A program made the translations under genes and the position numbers. From Xiphophorus maculatus (taxonomy: Eukaryota > Chordata > Actinopteri > Cyprinodontiformes > Poeciliidae), in contig NC_036451.1 in NCBI RefSeq assembly GCF_002775205.1, forward strand, positions 22,306,351 to 22,370,350: a stretch of DNA of 64,000 bases. The letters run 5' to 3'. The notes beneath the pieces were generated by a model that was not told the DNA's origin, made no database searches, and worked only from the letters and a program-made list of their open reading frames with translations. Shown here piece by piece: positions 12,341-27,208 of the stretch (position 1 is its first letter; the number at the start of each line of letters is the position of its first letter).

Positions 12341-13190
12341 AGAGGCTCCGCTCCCTGAACCGGTGTGACGGCAGTGAGCCGAAGGAGCAAACGAGGCTGT
12401 CAGCTAGTAAAGAGAGTTCTGTTTCTGACCGGAGACATTTCTCCTGAAACCTTTTACAAAACAGGTAAACCGAGCTGTACTTTAATGTTGCAACGTAACT
12501 ATTAATTCACGCGTTCTCAGTTGAATTCATTACGACCTCGCTTATCGTGAATTGTTTTAAGTTAAACTTAAGTCGTGGGTTATTCAACTAACTAGCTGTT
12601 AGCTGCTGGTTAGTGGAGTTTATTACTCTGCTCGACATCTAGCTTCTTCACTAATTTGCCTCGACGATGAAGAGGTAGAATTTGGAGACATTTTACTACT
12701 TTACTATCAAAGTATTTACTGCTTTCTTTCTATATTTATTCTTTGTAGCGTGTTCAAAACTATTTGTTTTGAACAAGCATATTTCGACGTGTGAAAAAAA
12801 AAGGTCTTGCCTAGCTTGTAGAGTCTAACACGTTAGGTGAGGTCAAACCCTGCTAGCCTGTTACCTTGACAACAGGGCGGAAGTTTCAAATGGATTAATG
12901 TGAAAATTGACAGAAATGTCTCTCAAACATAAGAAAGCTAGACAGACTGCACCTTCTATTTATTCATAGTGACATATTGAATCTACAGTCTTTTTTTCCT
13001 CACTTGGAAGCTGTCGTCCTACCTTTAGAGGGACATTATTCAAAAGGTCTTTGTAAAGGTCAAGTACCCTCATGACAAAAGGAGTAAGGTTGGAGTTGAG
13101 GAATTACCTGTATAACCTGGAGCGGTTTTTTTTTGTTTGTTTCATTTTTCTGAAAACAGACCAGAGAGGTGAGAAGTTGTGGAGAACATC

Positions 13191-15289
13191 ATGGCGACTG
13201 ACCAGGAGCCGACCTACACCGTGAAGCTGCTGCAGCTGCTGCTTCTCTCCACCTACTGGGGGATGCAAATTTGGGTCACCTTTATTTCAAGTAGGTGCCA
13301 CACACAAACAGGATATTTAAGTCACCAGGAGACAAATGTTAACAGCAAAAGATCTAAAGTTCTTTTTATTCGAGCAGACTTTATCATAACTTGTTGTGAG
13401 CAGCGCATGTATGGATAATTAAACTTATTCATTGTATGGCGATTTGTGTAGATCTGATGTTGGCACACAGTAAGGAAGTGTTCAGGCATGACACGCAGGA
13501 TGTTAATGGTTTTGTCAGTTTTCGATGGGACCAGAACCCCGCAGCATTTACAGCGTAGTTTGGACAGTAAATCTGATTCAGCTAATGTTTGTTTATAAAG
13601 TGTCAAATTACAAAATAGCTAAAAAAAAAAAAAGTATAGTTTACAATAAAAACTAGAAGTAGCTGAATTTAGCGAGCACGCTTGTAGTGTAAAAATAGTT
13701 GTGAGTTGTGATCAGCTGAGGTTATAATGTACTTGATTACTTGTGAGGTTCTGTTTGTTTCTGCAAAAGGCAGCCGGTGAAAACTTTATCTTGTGTCCAT
13801 CCACCTTGTGACTCTTTCTCTGTCACCGCTGTGTGATCCGCAAGTGTGTGAGAAGAAACGTCTGCAGCACTGGAGATGCTCTCGTAGAGAAAACAAAATG
13901 GCACCACAGTATTATTGCTCTGACAATTCAGGTTGTTTTTCAAAGTAGGCACTTTCAAAAGCCGTCGTGGAAGAAGCTCTTGGATGAAAATTCAGAGTTT
14001 ACGGCATATCTTTGGAAGACAAAATTTGGTGTCAGATTGAGTCTTGTTTTTTTGTTAGTTTTTTAGGACATATATATATATATATCAAAAATTAATTCTT
14101 TCTTCCAGAAAATAATAAATTTTTGGTACAGTTGGTATAAAGAGCCTGTTATGCCAACTGTACACCTTAATAACAACAAAACACTGAATGTGTGATAAAA
14201 GTAAGAGAATCTGATCCAGCTCCACAAGAACCAGAGGAAGAAAGAAGCTCTGTTCTTGTAATATGAGCTTATGTAGGACATTTCTGATAACATCTGTAAG
14301 GATAATGCCTTGTAATTAACTCTGAAATAAATGGGCCTTTTCATTATCTTGACATGCCACATTCTGAACATTTAAATAGAGCTGTCATCCTAATTGATTT
14401 GTTGTAAAGAAAGTAGAAAATAACCGACGAAAGAGAAAGATGTTAAAGTTAAGTTGTGAAGTTTGAAAACAATGAAGGAACCTCTTGTAGGCCACAAAAC
14501 AGCAGCTTCTTAAAAGTACTCTAGAAATACTACCAGTCATGATGGTGAACAAATTAACACTTGACAATCACCGTCAATGCCAACAACCGTTAATGTTGAG
14601 AATGATCTTATTAATGATGTTCTAGTTTAAGTATTAACTATTAAGAGAAAAACTGTGATTTCTCTAGGCTTTGTAATGGACAACAACCTGAACAGACACA
14701 CGTACGGGTTTATTCAGAGTCGTCTTGTTCCGTTCTACCTCCACCTGGGTTCAGCGTGTGCCTTCTTTAACCTCTCCATCTACGCTGTGTATCATCCCAG
14801 AGACATACTGGATGACAGGGAATCGTTTCAGGTATGTTGGGGGTTTTTCCTATACGAGTTTATGTAATACTTTACAAAAAATAGTCATTCTACTCCTTTG
14901 TCACGTTACAACCACAAACTGCAATGGATTTCTTGTCTTCCTTGATGTCCTTTCTTTTCCTCATAAACCCGATGTTTCGTCTCCAGATCTTCATCTTCTT
15001 TGTGTCGGTGACTGTCGCGGCGGTCAACGCTCAGTGGTTTGGCCAAATGACATCAGAGATAATGGCCGACATGCATCTTATCGAGCAGGCGTGCGGCCTG
15101 GGTCAGGATATTGGACTTTCGTCTAACCGCGAGGCTTACGCCAAGCTGTGCGAGTCAGATGTGAAATACAAGCACCTCTGCAGGCGCCTGTGGGTGTACC
15201 GGCTGCTGTCGTCTCTCTGTAATCTCTGCTGCATTGGCTGCAACTTTTACAGCCTCTCTTACATGGCTGAGAACCTCTCACATCTGTAA
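13191..15289 (+). CDS. tmem205: Transmembrane protein 205, 3 coding exons
   Basis: Small multi-pass membrane protein. In human it is linked to cisplatin resistance and secretory traffic; its biochemical role is not settled. Coding exons 13191-13290, 14668-14831 and 14987-15289 sum to 189 codons (188 aa), against 189 aa in human. Hydrophobic segments are visible in order: LLQLLLLSTYWGMQIWVTFI, then FYLHLGSACAFFNLSIYAVY, then IFIFFVSVTVAAVNAQWFGQ, and a C-terminal LLSSLCNLCCIGCNFYSLSY that matches the human SSLCNLGCVLSNG region. A non-coding first exon probably ends near 12463 (ACAG|GTAAAC) after a GC-richer start at about 12340. The 3' UTR is long, with AATAAA at about 16306 and ATTAAA near 17200. 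Confidence 0.93.
14885..14935. mobile_element. Tc1-like transposon end fragment in tmem205 intron 3
   Basis: CCTTTGTCACGTTACAACCACAAAC matches, from memory, the sub-terminal part of a common fish Tc1-like repeat (TTTTGTCACGTTACAACCACAAAC). It is a remnant inside a 155-bp intron. Confidence 0.45.
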
Positions 15290-18200
15290 AGCCGACACCC
15301 TTCAGCTGTACTCCAATCTCTTACTGCGACGCTACCGAAAAAACGAAAGAAATCTTTGATATTTGGCAGCGGTGGACATATTTAAATCCTAAAGCTTTGT
15401 TTAATCTGAGGCGAAACGTCGGGCGATCCTCGTTTTCCCTGAATTTTCAGAAGTAATGAAAGGAACGGGCGTCGGTTGGTGGCAGTCGTCCATCTTGTCT
15501 CGCCTGAGGATTTTTAGAGATGAATCAGTGGCTGCAGTGCCTCATCTTCCACTTAGATTGGCTGACAGCCGAAGTTGTCTTCAAATTTCTTTTTATTTAC
15601 CTTTACAGATATAATAAGGTATCCTACTTTTAACTGACGTCAATTGAATGTTTTTGCTATTTAAAAAAAAATGAGGTCATGTAGGAATAGTTGGCTTAAT
15701 GTGGATTGCACCGTTTCTTTTTAAATACCCACACACCAGAACCTTCACTGAAGGAAGTGCTTCTGCACAGCTCACTCCTGCTCTCCCTGTATAGGGCGGA
15801 GTTTCTGCAGTTTTGCTGGTTTGTCTGGCTTTCCTTCCCACCTTTCACATTTCAGAGTGGAAGGGTGTGCTATCTTTAGCTCTCCTGGCTGGTATGTGGT
15901 ATGAAAACGACGGGTATGAACACTTAGACAGCCGTACAGCAAGCTCCAGGGTAGACTTGCACCGTTACAAAAGTTATGTTTGTCATGGAGGCAGTTCACT
16001 CAGTGAGCTTTAAGGCAGCGGGTTGGTCCTGTCATCTGATTGGTTGACTGGACCTTCTATGTCTTTTGGCTGCTGCGAATGGCATCAGTTCAGCTGAGCA
16101 ACATTCCTAACTGAAGAATTTAGTGATTGCACTGATGCAGAAGTTATTTGGAAGTTTGTTTTTTTTTACATGATTAGAATCTCAGTTCAGGTTTATTTTG
16201 ATGAATTATCTGTGGTAGCATTATGTAGTATCAAGCTTTTGTTTTCCCCGTGCCTGTGTTAATTAGTAATAAAACGGACAGGTTGCTTACAGCAGCATGC
16301 ATCCCAATAAAGATGTGTTTTATGAAGAAAACACAAAGAGCCAATCACTACAGATGCGCTCATAAATAACTGTCAACGATTTGCTAAATGTTACTTTATA
16401 ATGTCGTCTTGCTAGGCGCTATCGTTCCTGGTTGGTGTGGTGCATTACAGCCATCTACTTCCCTTCACATAATGCCACCTAAAGTTTTTAAATGCATAAT
16501 ATTTTTTTAAAGAGTCATCTTTTGTACATAGAGGTGAAGGATTTTAGTTTGGTTTATTTAACAGATTATTTGTACGTCACTATATTTATGTTAAATTATC
16601 TGGTAAAGGGAGAAATGGACATCAACAGAAACTAAAATGTTGTCATAGTGGGTGTGATCTGTTATGTTTTCCAACATAACACGTTTGTACTGTTTTATTT
16701 TTGCTTTATATCGTGAAAGAAGATATGTACTCAACTGTTTTTTTTTTTTTCAGTTCCTCTTCAAGTATTTTCAAAAATAATATATTGGTAAATTCTCATC
16801 TGTTGCTCTGAGTTTTCGTTTTTTTTAAATCTGCTCTGGTTTGTGCTGCTCTTGGATGCACATGTACTGTATCTGAACTGAGGGAAAGTACCACAACCAG
16901 AAACTCTGTCCTGAGATATTTGGAGCTGAGTAGACTCTGAAGTTTGGCCTGGACTGGTGAAGGTGTTTTTAAAAAATTTTTAATACGCACAGTAATGGCA
17001 AAAGCAATGCAAGGTTATCTGGTAGCAGTTTTAAATTGTATTTTCTTGCGTAAACATGTAAATGTATGAAGAAATGTATGATGTGTCAATATTTATATCT
17101 GCTGTATAGGTGAGATGAAGGTTGTAGGGTTACGGTGTTTTGTCTTCTGTTCACATCTGTGGGATTTTTAAACACGTTGTCTAAACATTACTTTTGTTCA
17201 TTAAAATATTTTTTAAGTTTGTTTCATAATCTGCCATGTTTCATATTTATCAGGGGTAAGAACAAGTAGAATCAGCTTATTTTACACTGTGCAAACAGTG
17301 TTTGACAATAAGCACATTTTGCTGCTGTTTGTGGGTTCATATCTAACCAAATAATTTTTATAATCCCTCCAACCCCTTAAGCTACAATGTGCAGTAATAG
17401 AACAAAACAAAATAAACAGAGCTCACACTTATTTGTTCATTATGAACTTTGAATGAAGTCGAAGAAGTGACCCACAGTGTGGTTGAAGTTTACTGAGGCT
17501 GATTCATAATGGAGGAAACCCAAACCCGAGTGTGATTGGTGAGTTAGCCGCTAGTCCAACTGCTGCGTGACTCGGCACTTAAAACAACCGCTAAACAAAC
17601 TGAACTCATTTAATGCAAATGTATCCTAATTTGTGCTTAATGAGAAACAGTAAAAACCATTTCAAAACAATTTATATCCATCAACAATAAGCCTTATATA
17701 AAAAACATTTATTGAAAGAGAAAAATAAAAAAACAAAAATGCTAATGGTAATTTTTCAATGTAAAAATACATTTTTCCCAGCTACAAATAATTTTTATCA
17801 GCATCAATAATTACTCATCTTACAGAGAGAAAAGGAATAACAAAACAGAATAAATATAAAACAAATCCCCTTGTAATACTTTAAAATGCCAGAAACTTGA
17901 ATTCCTGGATCAGACGATAATCTCCAAGTTTCACCAGTCAAATATAACAGCAGGTGACATTTAGTTTGTTCTGCTTTGTGAGAGCTACCTCTGTTACAAG
18001 TGCGAGACAATCATGTAAAAAAAAAAGTTTCAAAAAAAGTACAACGCAAACTAAAACCCCACGAGGCTTTGCTTGCCAAATTCTTCAATCGACACAACCG
18101 ATTACAGGTTTAAGAATCCAAGAAAATAACCCGAACGACAGAAAACTCTGTAATACTGAAGGAGGAAGATCCAAATAATCTTTTCGTATCGTCTCTCCAC

Positions 18201-18797
18201 ATCACTGCCGTACCGTCTGTAACAGATTTACAACAGCATCTGCCAGGAAACTGCAAAACATTAAAGGCTAAAGACGGGGACAGTGCATTTTGTCGTTCTC
18301 AGAGGGTACCAAAGTGTAAACAGCAAAAAACAGAAAAGGCTTTAAAAAGAACGGTTCCTTTTAAATGACCATGACTCTTATCCCAGTGATGCGTCAACAC
18401 GCTCATGCTTACAACAGCTGATGACAATACATAATCCCAAGATTGAACTCTGAAATGTTCAAACCCTGAAATATACAGTTTCCATCTTTAAAAAAAACAA
18501 ACTAAAAACATCTGAATATAAATATTATTGTTCCCTTGTTCTTAACATTCCCATGTACAGTATTATTATAAGACATGTGAAAACATTATCTAAAAAGTTC
18601 TGCAACAAAATCCCTCTGGGGGATTTGGTAGCCATAGCAGCAGCGTGACGGTGCGGCTCCTTTTCCATTAAAGACGCGCAGCGGAAATGGAGAACCACTC
18701 CCGGCGTTTCCATCAATTTGCTGCTAGAGCGCCCCATAAATAAAAGTCGTACTAAAAATAGAGTTTTCTCGCTAACCGGCGTCAAATCCAGTGTCTG
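15290..18797. other. Convergent 3' UTRs of tmem205 (+) and slc35d1 (-)
   Basis: No coding gene is seen in this 3.5 kb. tmem205 may end at either AATAAA (about 16306) or ATTAAA (about 17200). On the minus strand TTTATT at 17708-17713 reads AATAAA and would close a roughly 1.1-kb 3' UTR for slc35d1. The two transcripts therefore probably stop within about 0.5 kb of each other. Confidence 0.5.
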
Positions 18798-22347
<3,550 letters not shown>

Positions 22348-22520
22348 CACCGGCGACTTCTCACTCAGCTCTCTGTGAGCCTCTGCGCTCCCCCTGCTGC
22401 CATCATCGCTTCAGCGGCTCGCTCGCTCCCTCGCAGATGCGCGCAGCGCGCGCGCGCACCACGCCGGAACGTTAGCTGACGTTTTACAACTTCCGCCGCG
22501 AGTCTGTAACTCTCCCACGC
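22348..22520 (-). promoter_or_regulatory. slc35d1: GC-rich slc35d1 promoter region
   Basis: CpG-dense sequence, including a (GC)n run around 22441-22458, lies immediately upstream of the slc35d1 start codon and suggests a CpG-island-like promoter. No TATA box is obvious. Confidence 0.5.
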
Positions 22521-23568
22521 GGAGCCGTGAAGTTATTTTAGGGTTACATTGAATTGTGTCCTTGTGGTGTTGATATCCAGGAGTTGCAGGGTGAAACGGG
22601 AGCCGTTTCCACACATCCGCAGTTCTGAGCTGAAATGTGGACATTCAGCCGTGAACGTTCACGTTTTTTTTTTCAATAACATGGTTTATTATAGTTAGTT
22701 AGAGCACAGGGAAATGTTTTCACCAGTGAATATATGCAGTGGTACAATGAACAATTTGTGTGTTGATCAAGAAATTTGTGTTTGGGTGATTAGTTCTTTG
22801 TTGTAACAATGCTTCTTGGTAATAGACCTGGAAAACCTATTTCCCTTTAAATAGTTGTACATTTGTGAACAAGACCCACTGTTGAGATGTGGATTTATTG
22901 AACTGGCTGAAAGATAAATTGGATATTTATCATTTAACTGGTACCTACTGTACAGAAATACTATACACAACAACAGCCATGGATGCTATCAGTATGGTCA
23001 GACACTGCTGTGGGATTCTTCTACTGGTGTTTTTCTCAAGTTAGCCAAAGACATTGTGGATGGATAAACTACATGTGCTATTAGTTGTTATCCTATCCTA
23101 TTAGTATGCTGTGACTGAAAATGATTAATGAATGGAAAGTTTTACAGTTGGGCAGAGATCTGGTATGACCTGAGATTAGAAACAATGGCACTTGCAAAAA
23201 AAAAAAAAAAAAAAACAGGAGGCAGAGCTGCGAACACTAAGAAAAATGAAAACGGAAGTTGAGATGGTTTGGGGATGTGTACGAGAGGGATAGTTAATTT
23301 ATTTGAAATAAATGTGTTTTTTTTTGGTGTGGAAGGATTTTATAGTTATTTATTTGCTTTACCTTTATTTTACAATATCATCCATTTATTATTATTATTT
23401 TAAAGGTATTTAAAGAGACCTTTGCATTTACCTTTTAATAATGTGCTTTGAGTGTCTTGAAGTGCTTTGAGTGTTTTGAAGTGTTTGCTGAAACTCTGGA
23501 AGCGGCCTGCTGAGGAGTGAAAAAGGAGGATACCATGAACGAGGCATTCCGGCGTTGATTGCCTAGAG

Positions 23569-24044
23569 CAGTGGTTCTCAAATGGGGGTACGTGTACCCC
23601 TGGGGGTACGTGGAGGTACTGCAGGGGGTACGTGAAGCTTTTCAAAATGGCTTTAAAAAAATCAGTAGGCTCCTCATAATAAGTCTTGGGAAAAATTATT
23701 TTGTGAAAAGTTCGATAAAATATAAATGTGTGTTCATGCACTGAATTTTATATTCAGTATTTAGTTTCAATATCCTTTAAAATAAAACGGTTTGACTGGT
23801 TTTATACCTTCCTGGTGGTCACCGTCTTCTGTTTTCTTTTTTGTTTAACCATGCAATGTTTGCAATATGGATGTATTTGTCAGGTTCACTGATATAAGTT
23901 GTTTGGCTTTAATAAATCAGACAGTGGTTTTACAGCACTGTACCCCTTTTTAATTCCAAAAATGTTTTGCCCGTGTCAGGGGGTACTTGACTAAAAATAT
24001 ATTTTTAAGGGGGTACATCACTGAAAAAAGTTTGAGAACCACTG
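23569..24044. mobile_element. Non-autonomous hAT element, longer tandem copy
   Basis: 476-bp element with a 13-bp terminal inverted repeat CAGTGGTTCTCAA / TTGAGAACCACTG, flanked by the 8-bp direct repeat GCCTAGAG (23561-23568 and 24045-24052). An 8-bp duplication and CAGTGG-type ends are hallmarks of hAT transposons. The sub-terminal parts are rich in GGGGGTAC motifs. No transposase frame, so it is a MITE-like internal-deletion derivative. Confidence 0.85.
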
Positions 24045-24052
24045 GCCTAGAG

Positions 24053-24370
24053 CAGTGGTTCTCAAATGGGGGTACGCGTACCCCTGGGGGTACATGGAGG
24101 TACTGCAGGGGGTACGTGAAGCTTTTCAAAATATCTTTAAAAAAATCAGTAGGCTCCTCATAATAAGTCTTCGGAAAAATTATTTTGTAAAAAGTTCAAT
24201 AAAATATAAATGTGTGTTCATGCACTGAATTTTATATTCAGTATTTACAGGGTATTTACAGCACTGTACCTCTGTTTTATTCCAAAAATGTTTTGCCCGT
24301 GTCAGGGGGTACTTGACTAAAAATATATTTTTAAGGGGGTACATCACTGAAAAAAGTTTGAGAACCACTG
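24053..24370. mobile_element. Non-autonomous hAT element, shorter tandem copy
   Basis: 318-bp copy of the same element with identical 13-bp ends, flanked by GCCTAGAG on both sides (24045-24052 and 24371-24378). It shares the left duplication with the right duplication of the first copy. It differs from its neighbour mainly by loss of about 160 bp from the middle, and otherwise is nearly identical, so the tandem state looks young. Confidence 0.85.
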
Positions 24371-24436
24371 GCCTAGAGGAACTGCAAACCTATAGTCTTA
24401 TCTTATGAAATATGCTTTTGAAGATTGTATGAATGA

Positions 24437-24673
24437 GTTGTGTTCATGTGAGTGTGCAGCTGTTTTCTGCTCCCCCTCCCTTCAGGGCTGCACACTGTCA
24501 TGTAACTAGGGAGTTCCTAATTCTAATAAAAGCAGGGCAAGACTCAGCTGAAGCTTCAGAGCATAGGCAGAAATCTGTAACTGGGTTTCAACTGTGCTCC
24601 CCCTGCAGGTGAAACTAAATTCTGACTCTTGTCTCTTCTTTGTGTCTGTGTTTAGGTCATTTAGACCTAACAT
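24437..24673 (+). mobile_element. Possible solo or truncated LTR fossil
   Basis: The segment starts TGTGTTCATG, carries a TATA/polyA-like AATAAAAGCAGGGCAAGACTC around 24524, and ends near CCTAACA followed by TTTGG. That looks like an LTR boundary followed by the start of a primer-binding site. No partner LTR or coding region was found. The call rests on composition and ends only; it would be an old, incomplete copy. Confidence 0.3.
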
Positions 24674-24719
24674 TTGGTTTTCTACTTTTAATAAACCTGT
24701 GAAACTTTTTTCAGTATTG

Positions 24720-25010
24720 TAAGTCAAGTTTATTTGCACAGTAGGTTCCAGAAACAAGGCAGTTCAAAGTGCTTTACACATTAGAACATACAATAACCAA
24801 TTATGAAACAAGCAATAAGTGTTACATCTTGCCAAAAGCCATCTTCAAGAAAATATACATCAAATAAATTGATCAATGTTCCACTTACTACTAATCAGAG
24901 GCAGAGTAAACAGGTGGGTTTTAAGCCTGGATTTAAAGGAACTCAGTGTTCCAGCGTCTTTGTGGTTTACTGAACGTTTGTTCCAGGTTTATGGTGCTTC
25001 TCCTATGTTT
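24720..25010. repeat. Dispersed fish repeat
   Basis: The stretch AAGTCAAGTTTATTTGCACA, then ACAAGGCAGTTCAAAGTGCTTTACA, belongs to a repeat motif that I recall as very common across fish genomes. I cannot assign the class with confidence. It lies between the hAT pair and aqp12. Confidence 0.45.
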
Positions 25011-25478
25011 GTCGAATTTTGAGGAACAAAAAAAGCGAAACAAGTTAACACATTTCTTAAAAAATTTATTAACTTATAAAAAAAATAAAATAAAAAATAA
25101 AGGCTGTAACAAAAAGCGTGGATAACTGCGAATCCTTTCTGGATGCACTGTACCTCACCTGTTTTAAAACTCTTATCTGACGGTCCATACGGCAGTACAT
25201 TTCCTATTACCAACAGTGCCGTTGGTGCAGGAATCATTAGGCTAACACTGAATGGAAACCAACATCAAACAGTCACTGAAAGACAGCCAGCTGCCTGACC
25301 TGACATAAAGGCCTGTGTGTATTTTGGCAGGTGGTTTTGGGATAAAAAACCTGACGTGTCTCTGATAAGAAATGGGTCTGTGCGTGCGCCACGTTGTCAA
25401 AAAGAAGCCCTGCTGCTGGATCAACCCTTCATTCATTCCTCTTTTCCAAGAGACGGAGGACGACACCCGAGGTCAGCC

Positions 25479-26927
25479 ATGTCTGGACTTAACGCATCAC
25501 TTGGGTACTTTCTGTCGGTGGTGATTTTCGCGGTCTTGGTCCAAACGCTGTTCAGAAAATGGCCTCGGTTTAGCTTTGTGTCCGAGTTCGCCGCCTCCTT
25601 CATGCTGGTGGCGTGCTGGCTGGAGATACAGACCATCGTGGAGGTGGGCCAGTGGGCCGGGGGCCTGGGCCAGGACGTGACCGTGACCATGCTGTTTGTG
25701 TTGCTGCTAACTCACGGCGTGCTCTGCGCCGGAACGTCGGGGAATCCCAGCCTGGTCGTGCAGAAGTTCCTGCAGCTGGAGGCCGGCGCTCTGCCCACGG
25801 CGCTCGCTGTCATGGCCCAGTTCGCCGGGGCTCACCTGGGCCTGCTGGCAGCCAGGTACTACTGGAGCCTGGAGTTGACCGACATGCACATGATCAAAAA
25901 CCTCATGTCGAGAGAATGCAGCACGTCCCTGCTGGTCTCCGTGGTTCAAGGCTTTTTTACAGAGTGTGCCTGCGCGCTCCTCTTTCATCTCATCCAGTTA
26001 AATCTGAGACGCAGATCGGCTCTGATCCGGGTACCCCTGATCGCAGTTCTACTCACTTTCTTCTCTCATGTCGGTGAGTCTGTTCAAACTTCTTTATGCT
26101 TATTGGAAGGGATGGGAACTAGGAGTGTCCCGATCCGATATTAATATCGGATTGGGATATGAGCATTGGAATAAATCGACTTGCATCTCCGATAAAAGCA
26201 TTCTGCTCCGTCATTTTTATCCAGCGCTTGTATCTCAAACGAAGACCCACTGCTTAATAACAAAAGGGTCAGTTCAGTTGTTCTCATACCTATTGTTGTA
26301 GACCACTGTTCTCATGTGTAACATCACTTGATCAAGTCTTTTCTAACATTCTACACTACAAAATAAGTAATGAAAGTATGTACGATTCATGCCGACGTTG
26401 TAGCTGATCAATTATCAGTACCAGCCATTGCTCAAACTTGCAATATTGGTATTGCATCGGAACTGGAAAAAGTTGCATCGGGACACCCCTACTACGAAGC
26501 ATCAAATCTGGTTTTATTCAAACGTTTTAAGTCTTTCACATTCAAAAAAGGCTAAACAGCTAATGTCCTGACTTATCCGTTCTATTTCCCAGCCAGGAGC
26601 TACACCTCTGCTTTCATGAACCCATCTCTGGCTTATGGACTCACCTTCCACTGTCCTGGATTTACCTTCAAAGAGTATGCATTGGTCTACTGGCTGAGCT
26701 CTCTCACAGGTATGTCACATTACTCAACACCAAACGGTGCGTTCGTGTGTGTGTGTCGCAGTCTGTTAACAGTTTCTTTAAAAATTGCTTGTTTCCCAGG
26801 GATGATGTTGGCTCTTCTCCTTTACATGGGTCACATTCCCAAGCTTTTTGCCAAGAACCTTCTGTATTTCCAGAAGACACGCTTCAGAGTGCCGAAAGGA
26901 GACAAACCGGAAAAGAAGAAAAAGTGA
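25479..26927 (+). CDS. aqp12: Aquaporin-12 (superaquaporin), 3 exons
   Basis: Intracellular 'unorthodox' aquaporin; in mammals it is found in pancreatic acinar cells. Exons 25479-26073, 26593-26709 and 26800-26927 give 280 codons (279 aa). The start MSGLNASLGYF parallels human AQP12 MAGLNVSLSFF and lies in a long exon typical of the family. The two pore loops read GTSGNPSLVV and SAFMNPSLAYG, so both NPA motifs are NPS. The end, HIPKLFAKNLLYFQKTRFRVPKG, parallels the AQP12 tail; the last residues are a lysine run. AQP11 was considered, but the N-terminus, the WELSDLHL-like segment (SLELTDMHMIKNLM) and the tail favour AQP12. It is tail to tail with rpp21, whose stop is only 282 bp away. Confidence 0.92.
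26121..26490. mobile_element. hAT-like non-autonomous element in aqp12 intron 1
   Basis: 370-bp unit with ends AGGAGTGTCCCGAT and ATCGGGACACCCCT, an inverted pair with one mismatch in 14. It fills most of the 519-bp intron. No coding frame and no clear target duplication. Class is inferred from the look of the termini. Confidence 0.55.
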
Positions 26928-27208
26928 CAGATGGTAATAGAAAAAAAAGACTATTACAAGAAATGGTCAATGCTAATAAGAGGTTTACTTTAACTGAGCA
27001 GCAAAGGATGCATTATGTGAAATATTTGGAAAAAATGTAAAAAAAAATTAATGTAGCTTCAACTTTGTTTATATTTAGACAAAAAAAAACTTGTGGAAAA
27101 AATGCGCAATTTGCAGCATGTATTCAGTGAAATAAATTAAATGAAAAAAATATATTAGCCACTGTATTTATCCAAGGTATGCTTTCTACTTAAAAAAAAC
27201 AAAACAAC

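Noticed and set aside
25613-26077. 154-codon frame overlapping aqp12 exon 1
   Set aside because: Out-of-frame shadow of a GC-rich coding exon.
25479-26927. Assignment as aqp11
   Set aside because: AQP11 shares the superaquaporin fold, but the N-terminus MSGLNASLGYF and the tail LLYFQKTRFRVPKG match AQP12.
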